Source: Affinundibacterium fentianense (GTDB lineage: Bacteria; Pseudomonadota; Gammaproteobacteria; Burkholderiales; Burkholderiaceae_D). Taken from it: DNA of 64,000 bases. The stretch is from assembly GCF_018139545.1 (NCBI RefSeq), contig NZ_JAGSPJ010000002.1:657587-721586 (forward strand), given 5' to 3'. Below are positions 54,836-63,921 of the stretch, in pieces; position 1 is the first letter of the stretch; every line of letters starts with the position of its first letter. The translations under genes and the position numbers were made by a program. Under the pieces are notes generated by a model, which was not told where the DNA came from, did no database searches, and worked only from the letters and a program-made list of their open reading frames with translations.

Positions 54836-55531
54836 TCACTTAAAGAAAACCAGTTTTGCCATCCATAAACCATAAATGACGGCATAAGGTAAAACTGCAA
54901 CCACCGCACAACTCAGCAGTTTGCGTCCAGTCCAAATGCGTAAACCAACAAATGAGATGAAGATAGACCAGAACATAGGAACGCTCAGGCTGTTCATGAT
55001 ACCCACCCACGGATGATCTGGCGGGAAGTTAGTCAGCAGAAAGTTAAATGACAGCATGTTCAAGCCTTCCATCGAGACTTGACCGTGACCAGTTAAAATT
55101 TGCAAAGCCATCAACGGCGCACCGATCAAACTTGGAACGCTACTCCATACGGCAAAATTAAACCATTTACCATAAGGAAGCGCGCTATCCATTACTTTTG
55201 ACGCCAGCAGCAAATAGAGACCGTGCACTGCATAAAATAGCGGCATCCCGATCAAAACGCCACCCATCGTGGTGATGAGCATACTGTTCTTAGACATGAT
55301 TTTGGTAACCATTTCACGCTCTTCGGGTTTCATATCGGGTTTGGCACTGAGTGTATGATCGATCAACCATGAAAAATCCACTGTTGCGTAGTACCAGTAA
55401 AATAATCCGAGGGTCGAACCCATCATGAGAATGAGCGGAATCCATGGCTTCGAATTTTCCTTTAGGGATGCAAACGCGGCACTCGGCTCATAAAACAATT
55501 TCATCAAAACGGTAAAAGCATTGGTAGACAT
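54836..55531 (-). CDS. Yip1-domain membrane protein
   Basis: This 231-residue integral membrane protein has a good ribosome site (AAGGAAA). Its layout matches bacterial Yip1 proteins: a short helical N-terminus (FYEPSAAFASLKENSKPWIP), then five membrane helices, the first in LILMMGSTLGLFYWYYA. The middle has FAVWSSVPSLIGAPLMALQI and the end has VVAVLPYAVIYGLWMAKLVF. The function is unknown. Its place at the head of the MacAB-type operon suggests it helps assemble or regulate the exporter. Confidence 0.8.
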   Translation of the reverse strand: MSTNAFTVLMKLFYEPSAAFASLKENSKPWIPLILMMGSTLGLFYWYYATVDFSWLIDHTLSAKPDMKPEEREMVTKIMSKNSMLITTMGGVLIGMPLFYAVHGLYLLLASKVMDSALPYGKWFNFAVWSSVPSLIGAPLMALQILTGHGQVSMEGLNMLSFNFLLTNFPPDHPWVGIMNSLSVPMFWSIFISFVGLRIWTGRKLLSCAVVAVLPYAVIYGLWMAKLVFFK

Positions 55532-55591
55532 GATATTTCCTTTTCCTTTTTATACAATCAAGAGCAACGAATGTTCAGATGGAGCAAAAAC

Positions 55592-55635
55592 AAGCTAAAA
55601 AAGCCAGCATAGAAAACAGCCAGGCTGGCTTTAGC
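55592..55635. repeat. Hairpin upstream of the Yip1 gene
   Basis: AAAGCCAGC (55600-55608) pairs with GCTGGCTTT (55624-55632), and outer GCTAAA/TTTAGC arms extend it. On the minus strand the left arm ends in a T-rich run, so it could be a terminator or attenuator in the Yip1 leader. Confidence 0.6.
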
Positions 55636-55787
55636 GATCACGACATGAATCAGTCATACGATCCGTGATCATAAACCGAGATTGACAAATTTACACGAAT
55701 AAAAACGACAACAGAATGTTTTTTCTCATTTTGATGACCGCGTGTCTTCTTACAGTGTGAGTCATTCCAGTGTAATTCCTCGTCTCT

Positions 55788-55819
55788 ATTCGTGGTTTAG
55801 CTTGCGATAAACCACGAAT
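55788..55819. repeat. Perfect 12-bp inverted repeat between ttcA and the Yip1 gene
   Basis: ATTCGTGGTTTA (55788-55799) pairs perfectly with TAAACCACGAAT (55808-55819) across the loop GCTTGCGA. No T run follows. It may be an operator or an RNA structure. The rest of the 405-base gap holds no gene that I can see. Confidence 0.7.
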
Positions 55820-55867
55820 TCAGTGCGATGAAAACCGATAGGATGGGATGAAATTGACTTATCAAAC

Positions 55868-55904
55868 AAAAAAAGCATGCATTTATACAATGCATGCTTT
55901 TTTT
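55868..55904 (-). terminator. Rho-independent terminator of ttcA
   Basis: AAAAAAAGCATGCA (55868-55881) pairs with TGCATGCTTTTTTT (55891-55904). On the minus strand it lies 33 bases past the ttcA stop and ends in seven T residues. Confidence 0.93.
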
Positions 55905-55937
55905 CTGATGAGCGAATACAGTGCGAAGGGAGGAATC

Positions 55938-56876
55938 TTAATCGGACTCCGACTCGTACTGCGAAAGCGGCACAATCGATGGAGCACAAGGCTCCTCATC
56001 AAACGCAATATCACCATTAGCGATCGCTTCGCCAGTGAGTTTTAAGTCGCGGAAATTAAACAGGTCTTTGTCCATCAAATGTGATGGCACGACTGTCGAA
56101 AGCGCTGAAAAAATATTATCAACGCGTCCAGGATGTTGTTTATCCCATTCTCGCATCAATTGTTTAACGTGTTTGCGCTGCAAATTTTCTTGTGAACCGC
56201 ATAAGTTGCAAGGGATGATGGGAAATTGTTTTACCTCAGCATAACGGGCCGTATCCGCTTCTTTCACATATGCCAGCGGACGAATAACAATATGACGCCC
56301 ATCGTCTGACTGTAACTTAGCTGGCATTCCTTTCAATTTGCCACCAAAAAACATATTCAGAAAAAAGGTTTCCATAATATCGTCGCGATGATGTCCAAGC
56401 GCAATTTTGCTGGCCCCGAGTTCATCCGCAACCCGATAGAGTATTCCACGACGCAAGCGTGAACAGAGGGAACAGGTAGTTTTACCCTCGGGGACTAATC
56501 GCTTGACGATACTATACGTATCTTGATTTTCAATATGGTAAGGAATCCCCAATTTATCCAAATAGGTCGGTAAGACATCTTCCGGAAAGCCTGGTTGCTT
56601 TTGATCGAGATTCACCGCAACGATTTCAAAATTAATCGGTGCACGCTCACGCAGAGTCATCAAGATATCCAACAAGGCATAGCTATCTTTGCCTCCAGAA
56701 AGACAGACCATCACCTTATCGCCGTCTTCAATCATATTAAAATCACCAATCGCTTGTCCGACTAATCGACACAAACGTTTGTGTAATTTATTGTTTTCAT
56801 AAGCAATTTTTTCAGGCGAGCGGGTACTGCTGGTTTGCAATGGCTTGCTAGGACTTGGTATGGAAATGACTTGCAT
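55938..56876 (-). CDS. ttcA: tRNA 2-thiocytidine(32) synthetase
   Basis: TtcA thiolates cytidine 32 in certain tRNAs using ATP and an iron-sulfur cluster. The 312-residue protein has the PP-loop [11 protein letters not shown] (near residue 61), cysteine pair 1 in [12 protein letters not shown], the motif [17 protein letters not shown], and cysteine pair 2 in [13 protein letters not shown]. It is the first of its group, with folB starting 8 bases upstream on the same strand. A strong terminator follows. Confidence 0.97.
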   Translation of the reverse strand: MQVISIPSPSKPLQTSSTRSPEKIAYENNKLHKRLCRLVGQAIGDFNMIEDGDKVMVCLSGGKDSYALLDILMTLRERAPINFEIVAVNLDQKQPGFPEDVLPTYLDKLGIPYHIENQDTYSIVKRLVPEGKTTCSLCSRLRRGILYRVADELGASKIALGHHRDDIMETFFLNMFFGGKLKGMPAKLQSDDGRHIVIRPLAYVKEADTARYAEVKQFPIIPCNLCGSQENLQRKHVKQLMREWDKQHPGRVDNIFSALSTVVPSHLMDKDLFNFRDLKLTGEAIANGDIAFDEEPCAPSIVPLSQYESESD

Positions 56877-56884
56877 AACTTAGC

Positions 56885-57283
56885 TCACGTTTCAGACTTG
56901 ATTTGAAATACTTCGACTCCCACACCTTCACAATCTGGGTACACATCGGGTTTCATTGTCGAAACACGAACTGCTTTCACACGTGGATGGGCTAACATTA
57001 TTTTAGCGACGTCATCACATAGCGTCTCTTGTAAGTGCACATGCCCTTGAGCGACCCGAGCAGCGATCGTGCCACGCATGAAATCATAGTCAACCACCTC
57101 GTCCAATTGATCGTCTTTAGGCGTGGACAAAGCAAGCGGTATATACAGATCGACATTGATCATGACGCGCTGCTCGCCTTTTTTTTCAAAATCATGCACA
57201 CCTATATTGATATTGACTTCGTAGTTACGCAAAAACAAACGACGACAATCGGCAAGTTGTGGGTGATGGAGGATAGATAACAT
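56885..57283 (-). CDS. folB: Dihydroneopterin aldolase
   Basis: FolB cleaves 7,8-dihydroneopterin to the hydroxymethyl pterin used in folate synthesis. The 132-residue protein has RRLFLRNYEVNINIGVHDFE with the family's active-site region, VDYDFMRGTIAARV, and LQETLCDDVAKIML with its catalytic-region glutamate. It ends with MKPDVYPDCEGVGVEVF, which is close to the FolB C-terminus. It lies 34 bases after the SDR gene and 8 before ttcA on the same strand, so the three are probably one operon. Confidence 0.95.
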   Translation of the reverse strand: MLSILHHPQLADCRRLFLRNYEVNINIGVHDFEKKGEQRVMINVDLYIPLALSTPKDDQLDEVVDYDFMRGTIAARVAQGHVHLQETLCDDVAKIMLAHPRVKAVRVSTMKPDVYPDCEGVGVEVFQIKSET

Positions 57284-57317
57284 AGTGGGTCGCTTTAAGT
57301 ACGTACAAATAGTTTAG

Positions 57318-58124
57318 TTAAAAAGTTTCTTTCTGGTTCGCTTGGGCTGTCGCTAAAAACATGACGTCACGTTGCGTAGGAATCAAGTGCTGTCCTCCGT
57401 CAACGATTAATGTCGATCCAGTCACTGCTTTTGCATTGGCAGCATAACAAACTGCTTCAGCGATATCCTCAGGCAAGCTTGAGCGCCCCAGTGGAGTGAT
57501 GCGATGGGCAGCCTCAAAATCACTCGCGCTCTGCTCTCCTGACACCATCGACAGACCTGGAGCAATCCCCACGACCCTCAATTTCGGCGCCAAGGCTTGT
57601 GCCAACATCACAGTTGACGTTTGTAATGCGGCTTTTGAGAGAGTGTAAGACAAATAGTCAGGATTTAAATTGAATAATTTTTGGTCCAAAATGTTGATTA
57701 CAGAGGCCATTCCTGCCACGCACCCACTTGGTTGGACTGAGTAGAGATCTTGAGCAAGAATGATCGGCGCCATCAAATTTGCATGCATATGTTTGTCCAA
57801 AGACGCACTAGTGAAATCCTTTGCGCTGTCTCCTTCAAATAAGGATGCATTATTAACTACGCAATCCAATCGTCCAAAGATTGCCATTGCCGCTGGCACA
57901 ATCGAGCGGATCTGCACTTCATCGCCCAATTCGGCTTGAATACACGTCGCCCGTTGACCAAGGTTTTCAATTTCTTCGACAACTTTTCTTGCTTCAATTT
58001 CAGACCTGCCATAATGCACTACGATATCCCAACCTTGCCTAGCCAACGCCAACGCAATTTGACGACCAATACGCCTAGCAGCCCCGGTAATAAGAGCAAC
58101 ACGAGTAGAAGATGCTTCGCTCAT
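57318..58124 (-). CDS. Short-chain dehydrogenase/reductase, possibly a pteridine reductase (FolM-like)
   Basis: This 268-residue SDR has the NAD(P) motif TGAARRIGRQIALALARQGW, where TGxxRRIG with two arginines is typical of pteridine reductase-like enzymes that use NADPH. It also has VVNNASLFEGD, the catalytic tyrosine/lysine in YLSYTLSKAALQTSTVML, and PGLSMVSGEQ. The C-terminus has VTGSTLIVDGGQHL. Its place just before folB supports reduction of dihydrofolate or dihydromonapterin, but the substrate is inferred. It is divergent from the MidA-like gene. Confidence 0.85.
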   Translation of the reverse strand: MSEASSTRVALITGAARRIGRQIALALARQGWDIVVHYGRSEIEARKVVEEIENLGQRATCIQAELGDEVQIRSIVPAAMAIFGRLDCVVNNASLFEGDSAKDFTSASLDKHMHANLMAPIILAQDLYSVQPSGCVAGMASVINILDQKLFNLNPDYLSYTLSKAALQTSTVMLAQALAPKLRVVGIAPGLSMVSGEQSASDFEAAHRITPLGRSSLPEDIAEAVCYAANAKAVTGSTLIVDGGQHLIPTQRDVMFLATAQANQKETF

Positions 58125-58228
58125 AGAGAATTCACTTTATACTTAACCACAGAATTCGCTGAAGTCTGCCCAACACAAAGGCACCTTAACAGCATTGTCC
58201 GAAAAATTTAATACAGCAACAGGTGAAA

Positions 58229-59500
58229 ATGTTTTCACAATTTAGTGGGAAACATTCCGCTTTTTTATACAATGGCAGCATGCAAAAAATTAACTCATCA
58301 TCGCAACACAAATTGAATTTGCCTCAGCCATCAGAAGCTGCGCTCGCAAACTCCCAGCAGCTACTTCATTTAATTCAATCCGAAATCGATGCGAACAATG
58401 GATGTATTGCGTTTTCACGCTACATGGAATTAGCTTTATATACTCCCCGATTGGGCTACTATAGTGGCGGCTCCACCAAACTCGGCGTCGATGGTGACTT
58501 CACGACGGCACCTGAAATCTCCAGCTTATTTGGATCGACACTAGCTCAAACGATCAGTCAGCTATTTCAACAAACTAGCCACCAAATTATCGAATTTGGC
58601 GCAGGTACAGGTAAATTAGCTTTCGACATCCTCTCTGAATGTCAATTGTCGAATATATCGATAAACCGCTATTTTATCGTGGAATTGTCTGGCGAGCTCA
58701 GAGCACGGCAAGAAGAACGGTTGAAAAATTTCCCCGAAGTTGTCTGGCTCGATCAAATGCCTACCGAATTCACTGGCGTGATTATCGGCAACGAAGTATT
58801 GGACGCGATGCCTGTTGAACTAATTGTCAAAGCCAATGATGCCTGGCAAGTATTAGGTGTTTGTCGCGATGCTCAGCAAACGACTGGCCTCAATCTGACC
58901 CCAATGCCGGATTCATTTGCGGTAGCGACCGAATTAGTAGCGCAAATACCATTTGCGGCTGAGCTTCCTGCCAATTACATTACTGAGGTGCACCCAATCA
59001 GTCTCGGTTTTATGCGTAGTATTGCTGCCATGATGCAACAGGGCAAAACAAGATCGGGACTGGGCAGTGCATGCATTTGGATCGATTATGGTTTCCCATC
59101 GCACGAATACTATTTAGCTCAGCGTGAACGAGGAACTTTGATGTGTCATTATCGCCATCATGCGCATCCTGATCCATTTTACTTACCCGGGTTACAAGAC
59201 ATCACAGCCCATGTTGACTTTACCGCGGTTGCCGTGGCGGGAGTTCAATCTGGCCTCGACCTGCTCAGTTACACGAGTCAAGCTAGCTTTTTACTTGCTT
59301 CTGGAATAACTGACATTCTCAGTCGGATTCCAATTGAAGATAACCAACGATATTTACCTGCTGCAAATGCTACGCAAAAATTGACATCGCCCGCAGAAAT
59401 GGGGGAATTGTTTAAGGTCTTAATCCTCGGCTGTGGAATTGAACTTGATGATGCACTTGCCACTAAGCTTCTCCCCTATGATCGCAGCCATCGGCTATGA
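58229..59500 (+). CDS. SAM-dependent methyltransferase of the MidA/NDUFAF7 family (COG1565)
   Basis: I use the ATG at 58229, which follows AGGTG; a GTG at 58223 and an ATG at 58280 are alternatives. The protein has about 423 residues. Family landmarks are SRYMELALYTPRLGYYSGGS, GDFTTAPEISSLFGSTLAQT, EFGAGTGKLAFDIL as the SAM-binding glycine motif, GNEVLDAMPVELI, WIDYGFPSHEYY, and PGLQDITAHVDFTAVA. The mitochondrial homologue methylates an arginine in a complex I subunit, so the bacterial protein may modify NDH-1, which is not shown here. It is divergent from the SDR gene. Confidence 0.92.
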   Translation: MFSQFSGKHSAFLYNGSMQKINSSSQHKLNLPQPSEAALANSQQLLHLIQSEIDANNGCIAFSRYMELALYTPRLGYYSGGSTKLGVDGDFTTAPEISSLFGSTLAQTISQLFQQTSHQIIEFGAGTGKLAFDILSECQLSNISINRYFIVELSGELRARQEERLKNFPEVVWLDQMPTEFTGVIIGNEVLDAMPVELIVKANDAWQVLGVCRDAQQTTGLNLTPMPDSFAVATELVAQIPFAAELPANYITEVHPISLGFMRSIAAMMQQGKTRSGLGSACIWIDYGFPSHEYYLAQRERGTLMCHYRHHAHPDPFYLPGLQDITAHVDFTAVAVAGVQSGLDLLSYTSQASFLLASGITDILSRIPIEDNQRYLPAANATQKLTSPAEMGELFKVLILGCGIELDDALATKLLPYDRSHRL

Positions 59501-59568
59501 GGTCGGGTGATCACGCAAACGACGAATTTAATTGCTTTACAATCGGTTTTATTTATTGAAAGAATGTC

Positions 59569-59766
59569 ATGATACGCTGGGTTTTGGTCATCTTCATCGG
59601 TCTAATAATATTTGCCAATTTATTACCATGGTTGCAAAAATTAGGTTTGGGGAAATTGCCTGGCGATTTTCGCTTCCGCCTCTTCGGAAGGATTTTTACG
59701 ATTCCATTTGCCTCAACGATCGTGTTATCGCTTGCTATCTTGCTTATTGCAAAATTTCTCAAATGA
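59569..59766 (+). CDS. DUF2905 small membrane protein
   Basis: This 65-residue protein has two membrane helices (about residues 3-22 and 47-62). The loop LGKLPGDFRFRLFGRIFTIP between them is the conserved DUF2905 signature. The function is unknown. It starts 68 bases after the methyltransferase stop, on the same strand. Confidence 0.9.
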   Translation: MIRWVLVIFIGLIIFANLLPWLQKLGLGKLPGDFRFRLFGRIFTIPFASTIVLSLAILLIAKFLK

Positions 59767-59977
59767 AACTTTACGTGGCAATCAAACGACGTTGCTTGGC
59801 TTGCATTGAAAAAAATTGCTACACAGCTATATTGCTACCCGGTATTCGGTTAAAGTTTTGGCATAGTTTAGTCGACATCAAGTGAGCGACCTTCAAATCC
59901 AATTAGTATTGGATGCATTACGATAAGTATCATAACAATGTAATGACAGACCACACCATTTTCAACAAAAGGGTTTC

Positions 59978-61612
59978 ATGAGCAATTTAGGTGACATTCG
60001 TGCTTTACTCGTCGAACCGCATTCTGGGATGCGCATGAGTTTGCACAACATGCTTAATTTGTGCGGCATCAATAAGATCGAACACGCTCTCACTTCAGGG
60101 ACAGCCGTGCGCGCAATTCAGACCAAAGTGTTTGATTTGGTACTGTGCGAATACGATTTGGGTGTAGGACAAGACGGTCAACAATTGCTCGAAGACATTC
60201 GACATCACAAATTAACCCCGCTCTCAACCATCTTCATTATGGTCACCGCTGAGCGTGCCTACGAGAAAGTTGTCAGCGCTGCAGAATTGGCTCCTTCCGA
60301 CTATTTACTAAAACCTTTTACCGCCGACATGCTATTAGAGCGTGTTCTGAAAGCGATTGAAAAACGTAAGGCTTTTGTCGAAGTTTACGATCTGATGGAG
60401 CAAGGTTTCGTGCGTGAGTCGATCGAAGCTTGTCTTCAAGGTGAGGCTACCTATCCGCGCTATGCGGTGGATTTTATGCGATTGCGCGCCGAACTGCACG
60501 TTACTCTTGGTGAAGCAAACGAGGCCGAAATTCTTTACGCAAAATTGTATGAAATGAAAGCTGTCGCTTGGGCTAGGTTAGGACTTGCAAAGACCTTATT
60601 CATGCAAGGTCGCTACCAAGAAGCTGAGGACATTCTAAGCAACCTCGTCGCCGAAAATAATAAATACATGGATGCCTATGATTGGCTGTCGAAAACGCAC
60701 GAAGCGATCGGTGCGTTACCACAGGCCAAATCGGTTTTGGATACCGCGATCACGGTATCGCCACATGCGGTCAGGCGACTACGTAAATTAGGCTCACTCG
60801 CGCTTGAAACTGGGGATATTGATACAGCTGAAAATGTATTAAAAAAGGTCGTTAGTAAAGCAAAGTACTCTGAATTCCGCGATCCAGAAGATCATGTCAA
60901 CTTAGTCAATGCCTTGGTCAAGAAAGGTGATCACAACCAAGCAAAATCGGTTATACGTGATCTCGAAAAAAGCATGACTGGCATAAAAAAGACCGAGGCA
61001 TGTAGGGCAATTTCTGCTGCAATGGTTCATGCGTCAACTGGCGACATGAATAAATTAACGCAGGAATTAGAAGCCGCGGTGCAAGCGAACCGTGAAGACA
61101 TTGGCCTTTCGAATGATCTTAAGCTCGGCTTGGCAAAAAGCTGTCTCGAGAACAATAAGGAGGATGCAGCATCAGAAGTAATTATGGAAGTAATGCGCAA
61201 TGCTCCTAACCAAAATATGGTGAGTAAAGCAATGGGGGTTTTCGAAAGTGTCGGAAAAGGGCACCTAGGTAAAGAACTCGCTAAACGTAGTCAAAAGGAA
61301 GTCAAAGACTTAGTTGCATTAGGCGTACAGAAAGCCAAGGAAGGCGATTTCCGCGGCTCGGTAGAACTTATGTCGAGCGCCGCCCGCAAATCGCCAGATA
61401 ACCCGCAAGTCGTTCTGAATGCTGCGTTGGCAGCCCTCAAATGTATTGAAAATTTAGGCTGGGATCCAGCCACAGGCTCACTCGCAAAACAATTGATTGA
61501 TTCCGCTGCTCGGCTTGATCCTATGAATAATCGATTGAAGGCAATTCGAGGACTGTACGAGGAACTGCAAAAGCGATTTGGAATTGATGCGGTTCGCGCC
61601 AAGATAAGTTAA
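59978..61612 (+). CDS. Receiver-domain protein with TPR repeats
   Basis: This 544-residue soluble protein has an N-terminal response regulator receiver domain (about residues 5-125) followed by about ten TPR-like helical pairs (for example AWARLGLAKTLFMQGRYQEA and LGSLALETGDIDTAENVLKK). It has no DNA-binding domain. The normal phosphoacceptor aspartate is replaced by glutamate in VLCEYDLGVGQDGQQ (E58), and the acidic pair is degenerate (LLVEPHS). The conserved threonine (VTAE) and lysine (YLLKPF) remain. It may be phosphorylation-independent and act as a protein-binding scaffold, perhaps in motility or chemotaxis signalling. Confidence 0.9.
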   Translation: MSNLGDIRALLVEPHSGMRMSLHNMLNLCGINKIEHALTSGTAVRAIQTKVFDLVLCEYDLGVGQDGQQLLEDIRHHKLTPLSTIFIMVTAERAYEKVVSAAELAPSDYLLKPFTADMLLERVLKAIEKRKAFVEVYDLMEQGFVRESIEACLQGEATYPRYAVDFMRLRAELHVTLGEANEAEILYAKLYEMKAVAWARLGLAKTLFMQGRYQEAEDILSNLVAENNKYMDAYDWLSKTHEAIGALPQAKSVLDTAITVSPHAVRRLRKLGSLALETGDIDTAENVLKKVVSKAKYSEFRDPEDHVNLVNALVKKGDHNQAKSVIRDLEKSMTGIKKTEACRAISAAMVHASTGDMNKLTQELEAAVQANREDIGLSNDLKLGLAKSCLENNKEDAASEVIMEVMRNAPNQNMVSKAMGVFESVGKGHLGKELAKRSQKEVKDLVALGVQKAKEGDFRGSVELMSSAARKSPDNPQVVLNAALAALKCIENLGWDPATGSLAKQLIDSAARLDPMNNRLKAIRGLYEELQKRFGIDAVRAKIS

Positions 61613-61726
61613 GTGCCCTACGATGGCTAAGCCAACACTGCCTGCGCCTCGATCAATGCTTCAAAAGTCTGGCTCTTCAACACAATTTCAAGGCAACGGA
61701 ATCGACTCGCAGCGACCAGCCGCTGC

Positions 61727-62542
61727 TTAGGTCAGTTCAATTTTTTGTTTCTTTGCAAGAGCATCCAAATCCTGCCAAATCGTCATTTGATTAAGTATAC
61801 GTGTGGCTGGATCTCGCAAGCCGGTCAAATTAAAAAACCTTTCGACCGAGAGACCATCAAAATGCATGCTTTGAGAAAAATTAATGGTTCCATATTGCTG
61901 ACGAAATGCGAGCAGGAGATCAGCAGGAGAATCTTTATGCCAGGCTTGCATTACGCCACCTATCATCAAAGCAGTGTCGATGGTCTGCTCTTGCATGCGT
62001 GAATTCTTGATACTTCCTAAATCTTTGTAGTCCAGTAACCGTGGAAAGTAGAATTTTTTTATCCAGCTTGCTGGAATTCCACCGGCGCGCGCGAGCTTCA
62101 CACTACGCCAATGCTTCCAAGATTTCTCGCTACTATCAGCGGCCTCAAAGTGAAGGTCTGCCTGCACTTCACAGTCTTCACCCAATTCAATTTCAAGCAC
62201 CACTGGTAAAGCGATATCTTGCGCGACGGCTTCCAAGCCCGTCATATGCGGACGCTCGCCACGAATAGTTTGCAGTGATTGAACAAACTCTCCGAGGATC
62301 ATTTCATGCTTCGCGTACACTTCGACAGTAGAATGACAAAATGTGGTCGCAGCTGCAAAATAGGCCATTAGCTCGCCAAGATAAATACCATTTGTGTCAT
62401 TCAAGGCAGGCGCATTCGTTTGATTTGGTAATGCTATTCGTACCAAATTTTCGGGAATGCCGTGCGCGAGATACGGACGCAATGAATGAGAAATCGTACC
62501 AACTTTAACAGTGGTAGATTTGGGCAAGACGAAGGCGCTCAT
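61727..62542 (-). CDS. Hypothetical protein (271 residues)
   Basis: I do not recognise the family. The protein is soluble with no signal peptide and an even composition. It has a beta-rich first half (STTVKVGTISHSLRPYLAHG, IPENLVRIALPNQTNAPA) and a central LPVVLEIELGEDCEVQADLH. A helical second half contains WIKKFYFPRLLDYKDLGSIK and TIWQDLDALAKKQKIELT. The start is followed by a sensible reading frame with no internal low complexity. It converges with the receiver-TPR gene, with a gap of 114 bases. Confidence 0.65.
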   Translation of the reverse strand: MSAFVLPKSTTVKVGTISHSLRPYLAHGIPENLVRIALPNQTNAPALNDTNGIYLGELMAYFAAATTFCHSTVEVYAKHEMILGEFVQSLQTIRGERPHMTGLEAVAQDIALPVVLEIELGEDCEVQADLHFEAADSSEKSWKHWRSVKLARAGGIPASWIKKFYFPRLLDYKDLGSIKNSRMQEQTIDTALMIGGVMQAWHKDSPADLLLAFRQQYGTINFSQSMHFDGLSVERFFNLTGLRDPATRILNQMTIWQDLDALAKKQKIELT

Positions 62543-62691
62543 TTAAAACCTTTGCACATAAAAGTCAGCCCATTACTGAGCTGAGCGAGAGTCAAAAAAA
62601 CAAATGAAGAAAGACTTCTTTCCCATTAATCAAATGGAAAAAGACCAATGCCAAGTATTAAATCCTAGCGGCTCCTACTAGTAAAGGTCTT

Positions 62692-63258
62692 TCACACAGA
62701 GGCTAGGTTTAACAACACTAATAGACCAAGTATTGCGAAAACAAGCGCAGCTATCCAACGTACATAGTGGAAAGGAAAATTGGGTGATGCTACTTTTCCC
62801 AAAAATACGGCTGGCACGTCCGCAATCAACATACCCAGAGTCGTTCCCGCAACAACCAAAGTCAATGACGAATACTTTGCCGCTAAAGCAACGGTAGCCA
62901 GCTGGGTCTTATCTCCAATCTCAGCAATAAAGAAACTAACAAGGGTAAGCATGAAAACACCCCATTTACCAGTCTTCAGCTCTTGGTCGTCAATTTCATC
63001 GGGTTTGAGCGTCCATGCAGCAATGGCGAGAAAGGATAATCCTAATGCCCATCGCAATATCTCCGGAGATACTTGGGTGACCACCCATTGCCCAAAAAGT
63101 CCTGCCAGCAAATGATTTGCTAAGGTTGCAATGAGAATACCGAGAATGATAGGGATGGGTTTTCGATAGCGCGCCGCTAACAGTAGAGCCAATAACTGAG
63201 TTTTATCACCGATTTCACCAATGGTGACTGCAAATGAAGAGACGAGGAATGCTTCCAT
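62692..63258 (-). CDS. UPF0016/GDT1 family manganese exporter (MntX-like)
   Basis: The ATG at 63258 gives 188 residues (MEAFLVSSFAVTIGEIGDKT). An upstream extension would read through the riboswitch and is rejected. There are six membrane helices in two repeats, each with the E-x-G-D-K-T motif: TIGEIGDKTQLLALLLAAR near residue 14 and FIAEIGDKTQLATVALAAK near 107. This family exports Mn2+ and other divalent cations. The yybP-ykoY riboswitch in its leader agrees, since it switches such genes on when manganese is high. Confidence 0.93.
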   Translation of the reverse strand: MEAFLVSSFAVTIGEIGDKTQLLALLLAARYRKPIPIILGILIATLANHLLAGLFGQWVVTQVSPEILRWALGLSFLAIAAWTLKPDEIDDQELKTGKWGVFMLTLVSFFIAEIGDKTQLATVALAAKYSSLTLVVAGTTLGMLIADVPAVFLGKVASPNFPFHYVRWIAALVFAILGLLVLLNLASV

Positions 63259-63267
63259 ATTTATGTC

Positions 63268-63319
63268 GGATGGGCATTGAGATAAAAACACAATGAACAA
63301 TCTTTCCACTTGCCCATCC
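63268..63319 (-). promoter_or_regulatory. Expression-platform hairpin before the manganese exporter start
   Basis: On the minus strand GGATGGGCA (63319-63311) pairs perfectly with TGCCCATCC (63276-63268). The second arm ends 9 bases before the ATG, so the hairpin could hide the ribosome-binding region. It follows the riboswitch aptamer and may be the switch output. Confidence 0.6.
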
Positions 63320-63344
63320 TGGGTAAAAGTGAAAAAAGTGTTCA

Positions 63345-63464
63345 AAGGTCTTGCCAAATATCTGTCTTGCCGACGCAATAATCAAATGCACCATGATCGG
63401 TTGATCAAGTATGTTGATGCATCTATTTCCTCTATACAGCAAGGAAACAGGCTACTCCCCAATG
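63345..63464 (-). promoter_or_regulatory. yybP-ykoY manganese riboswitch
   Basis: On the minus strand the leader shows GGGGAGTAGC (63460-63451), TCAACATAC (63417-63409) and GCAAGACCTTT near 63355-63345. These are the conserved blocks of the yybP-ykoY aptamer in the right order and spacing. The next gene is a UPF0016 exporter, one of the usual targets of this Mn2+ sensor. Confidence 0.87.
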
Positions 63465-63879
63465 AAAACTGCCACATTATACCCGATTGACTTCGTCTTT
63501 CTATTGTGATGATCATAAAATTGCCAAGAAGAACAACTTATTTTCAAGCATGGTCAATGGCTATCGTCCACACCAACTGGGTCAGTTACACCAATATAGC
63601 GTCTACGATGTATTCGACGTCGATTATGAAAAAGCAAATTCCTATTCTCCCGACCATTCATTTCCAATGACTTGATATTGGGTGCTGAAAGGGACATAAA
63701 GCGTGCGTGAAGAGTATTGCCAACCAGAAGGAAATAGGCCGAAGAGAGGCACACAGAAGTTTCTGTGGTAGTTAGTACTAAAAAAGTCGTGAAGGAGAGC
63801 CTGAGGAGTGGTGGATCGAAGGTGAGGAGTAACAAAGAATCGGGTTATGTGGAATATGTTTTTGTGTAGGGATAAAGCA
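63465..63879. other. Intergenic stretch between the riboswitch and the rRNA operon end
   Basis: I see no supported gene. The open frames here lack ribosome sites and family-like sequence. It probably holds the promoter of the riboswitch transcript. Confidence 0.5.
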
Positions 63880-63911
63880 AAAGCCCCTGATTCGTTGGAA
63901 TCAGGGGCTTT
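63880..63911 (-). terminator. rRNA operon terminator
   Basis: AAAGCCCCTGATT (63880-63892) pairs perfectly with AATCAGGGGCTTT (63899-63911) around CGTTGG. On the minus strand it lies just past the 5S rRNA 3' end and ends in a T-rich run. Confidence 0.92.
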
Positions 63912-63921
63912 CTGGTATAAG

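Noticed and set aside
63259..63378. 40-codon N-terminal extension of the manganese exporter
   Set aside because: It would translate the 3' part of the riboswitch and its hairpin. The family N-terminus begins at MEAFLVSS.
63554..63835. 93-residue open frame on the minus strand near the rRNA operon
   Set aside because: There is no ribosome site and no recognisable sequence. It lies in an A/G-rich intergenic stretch.
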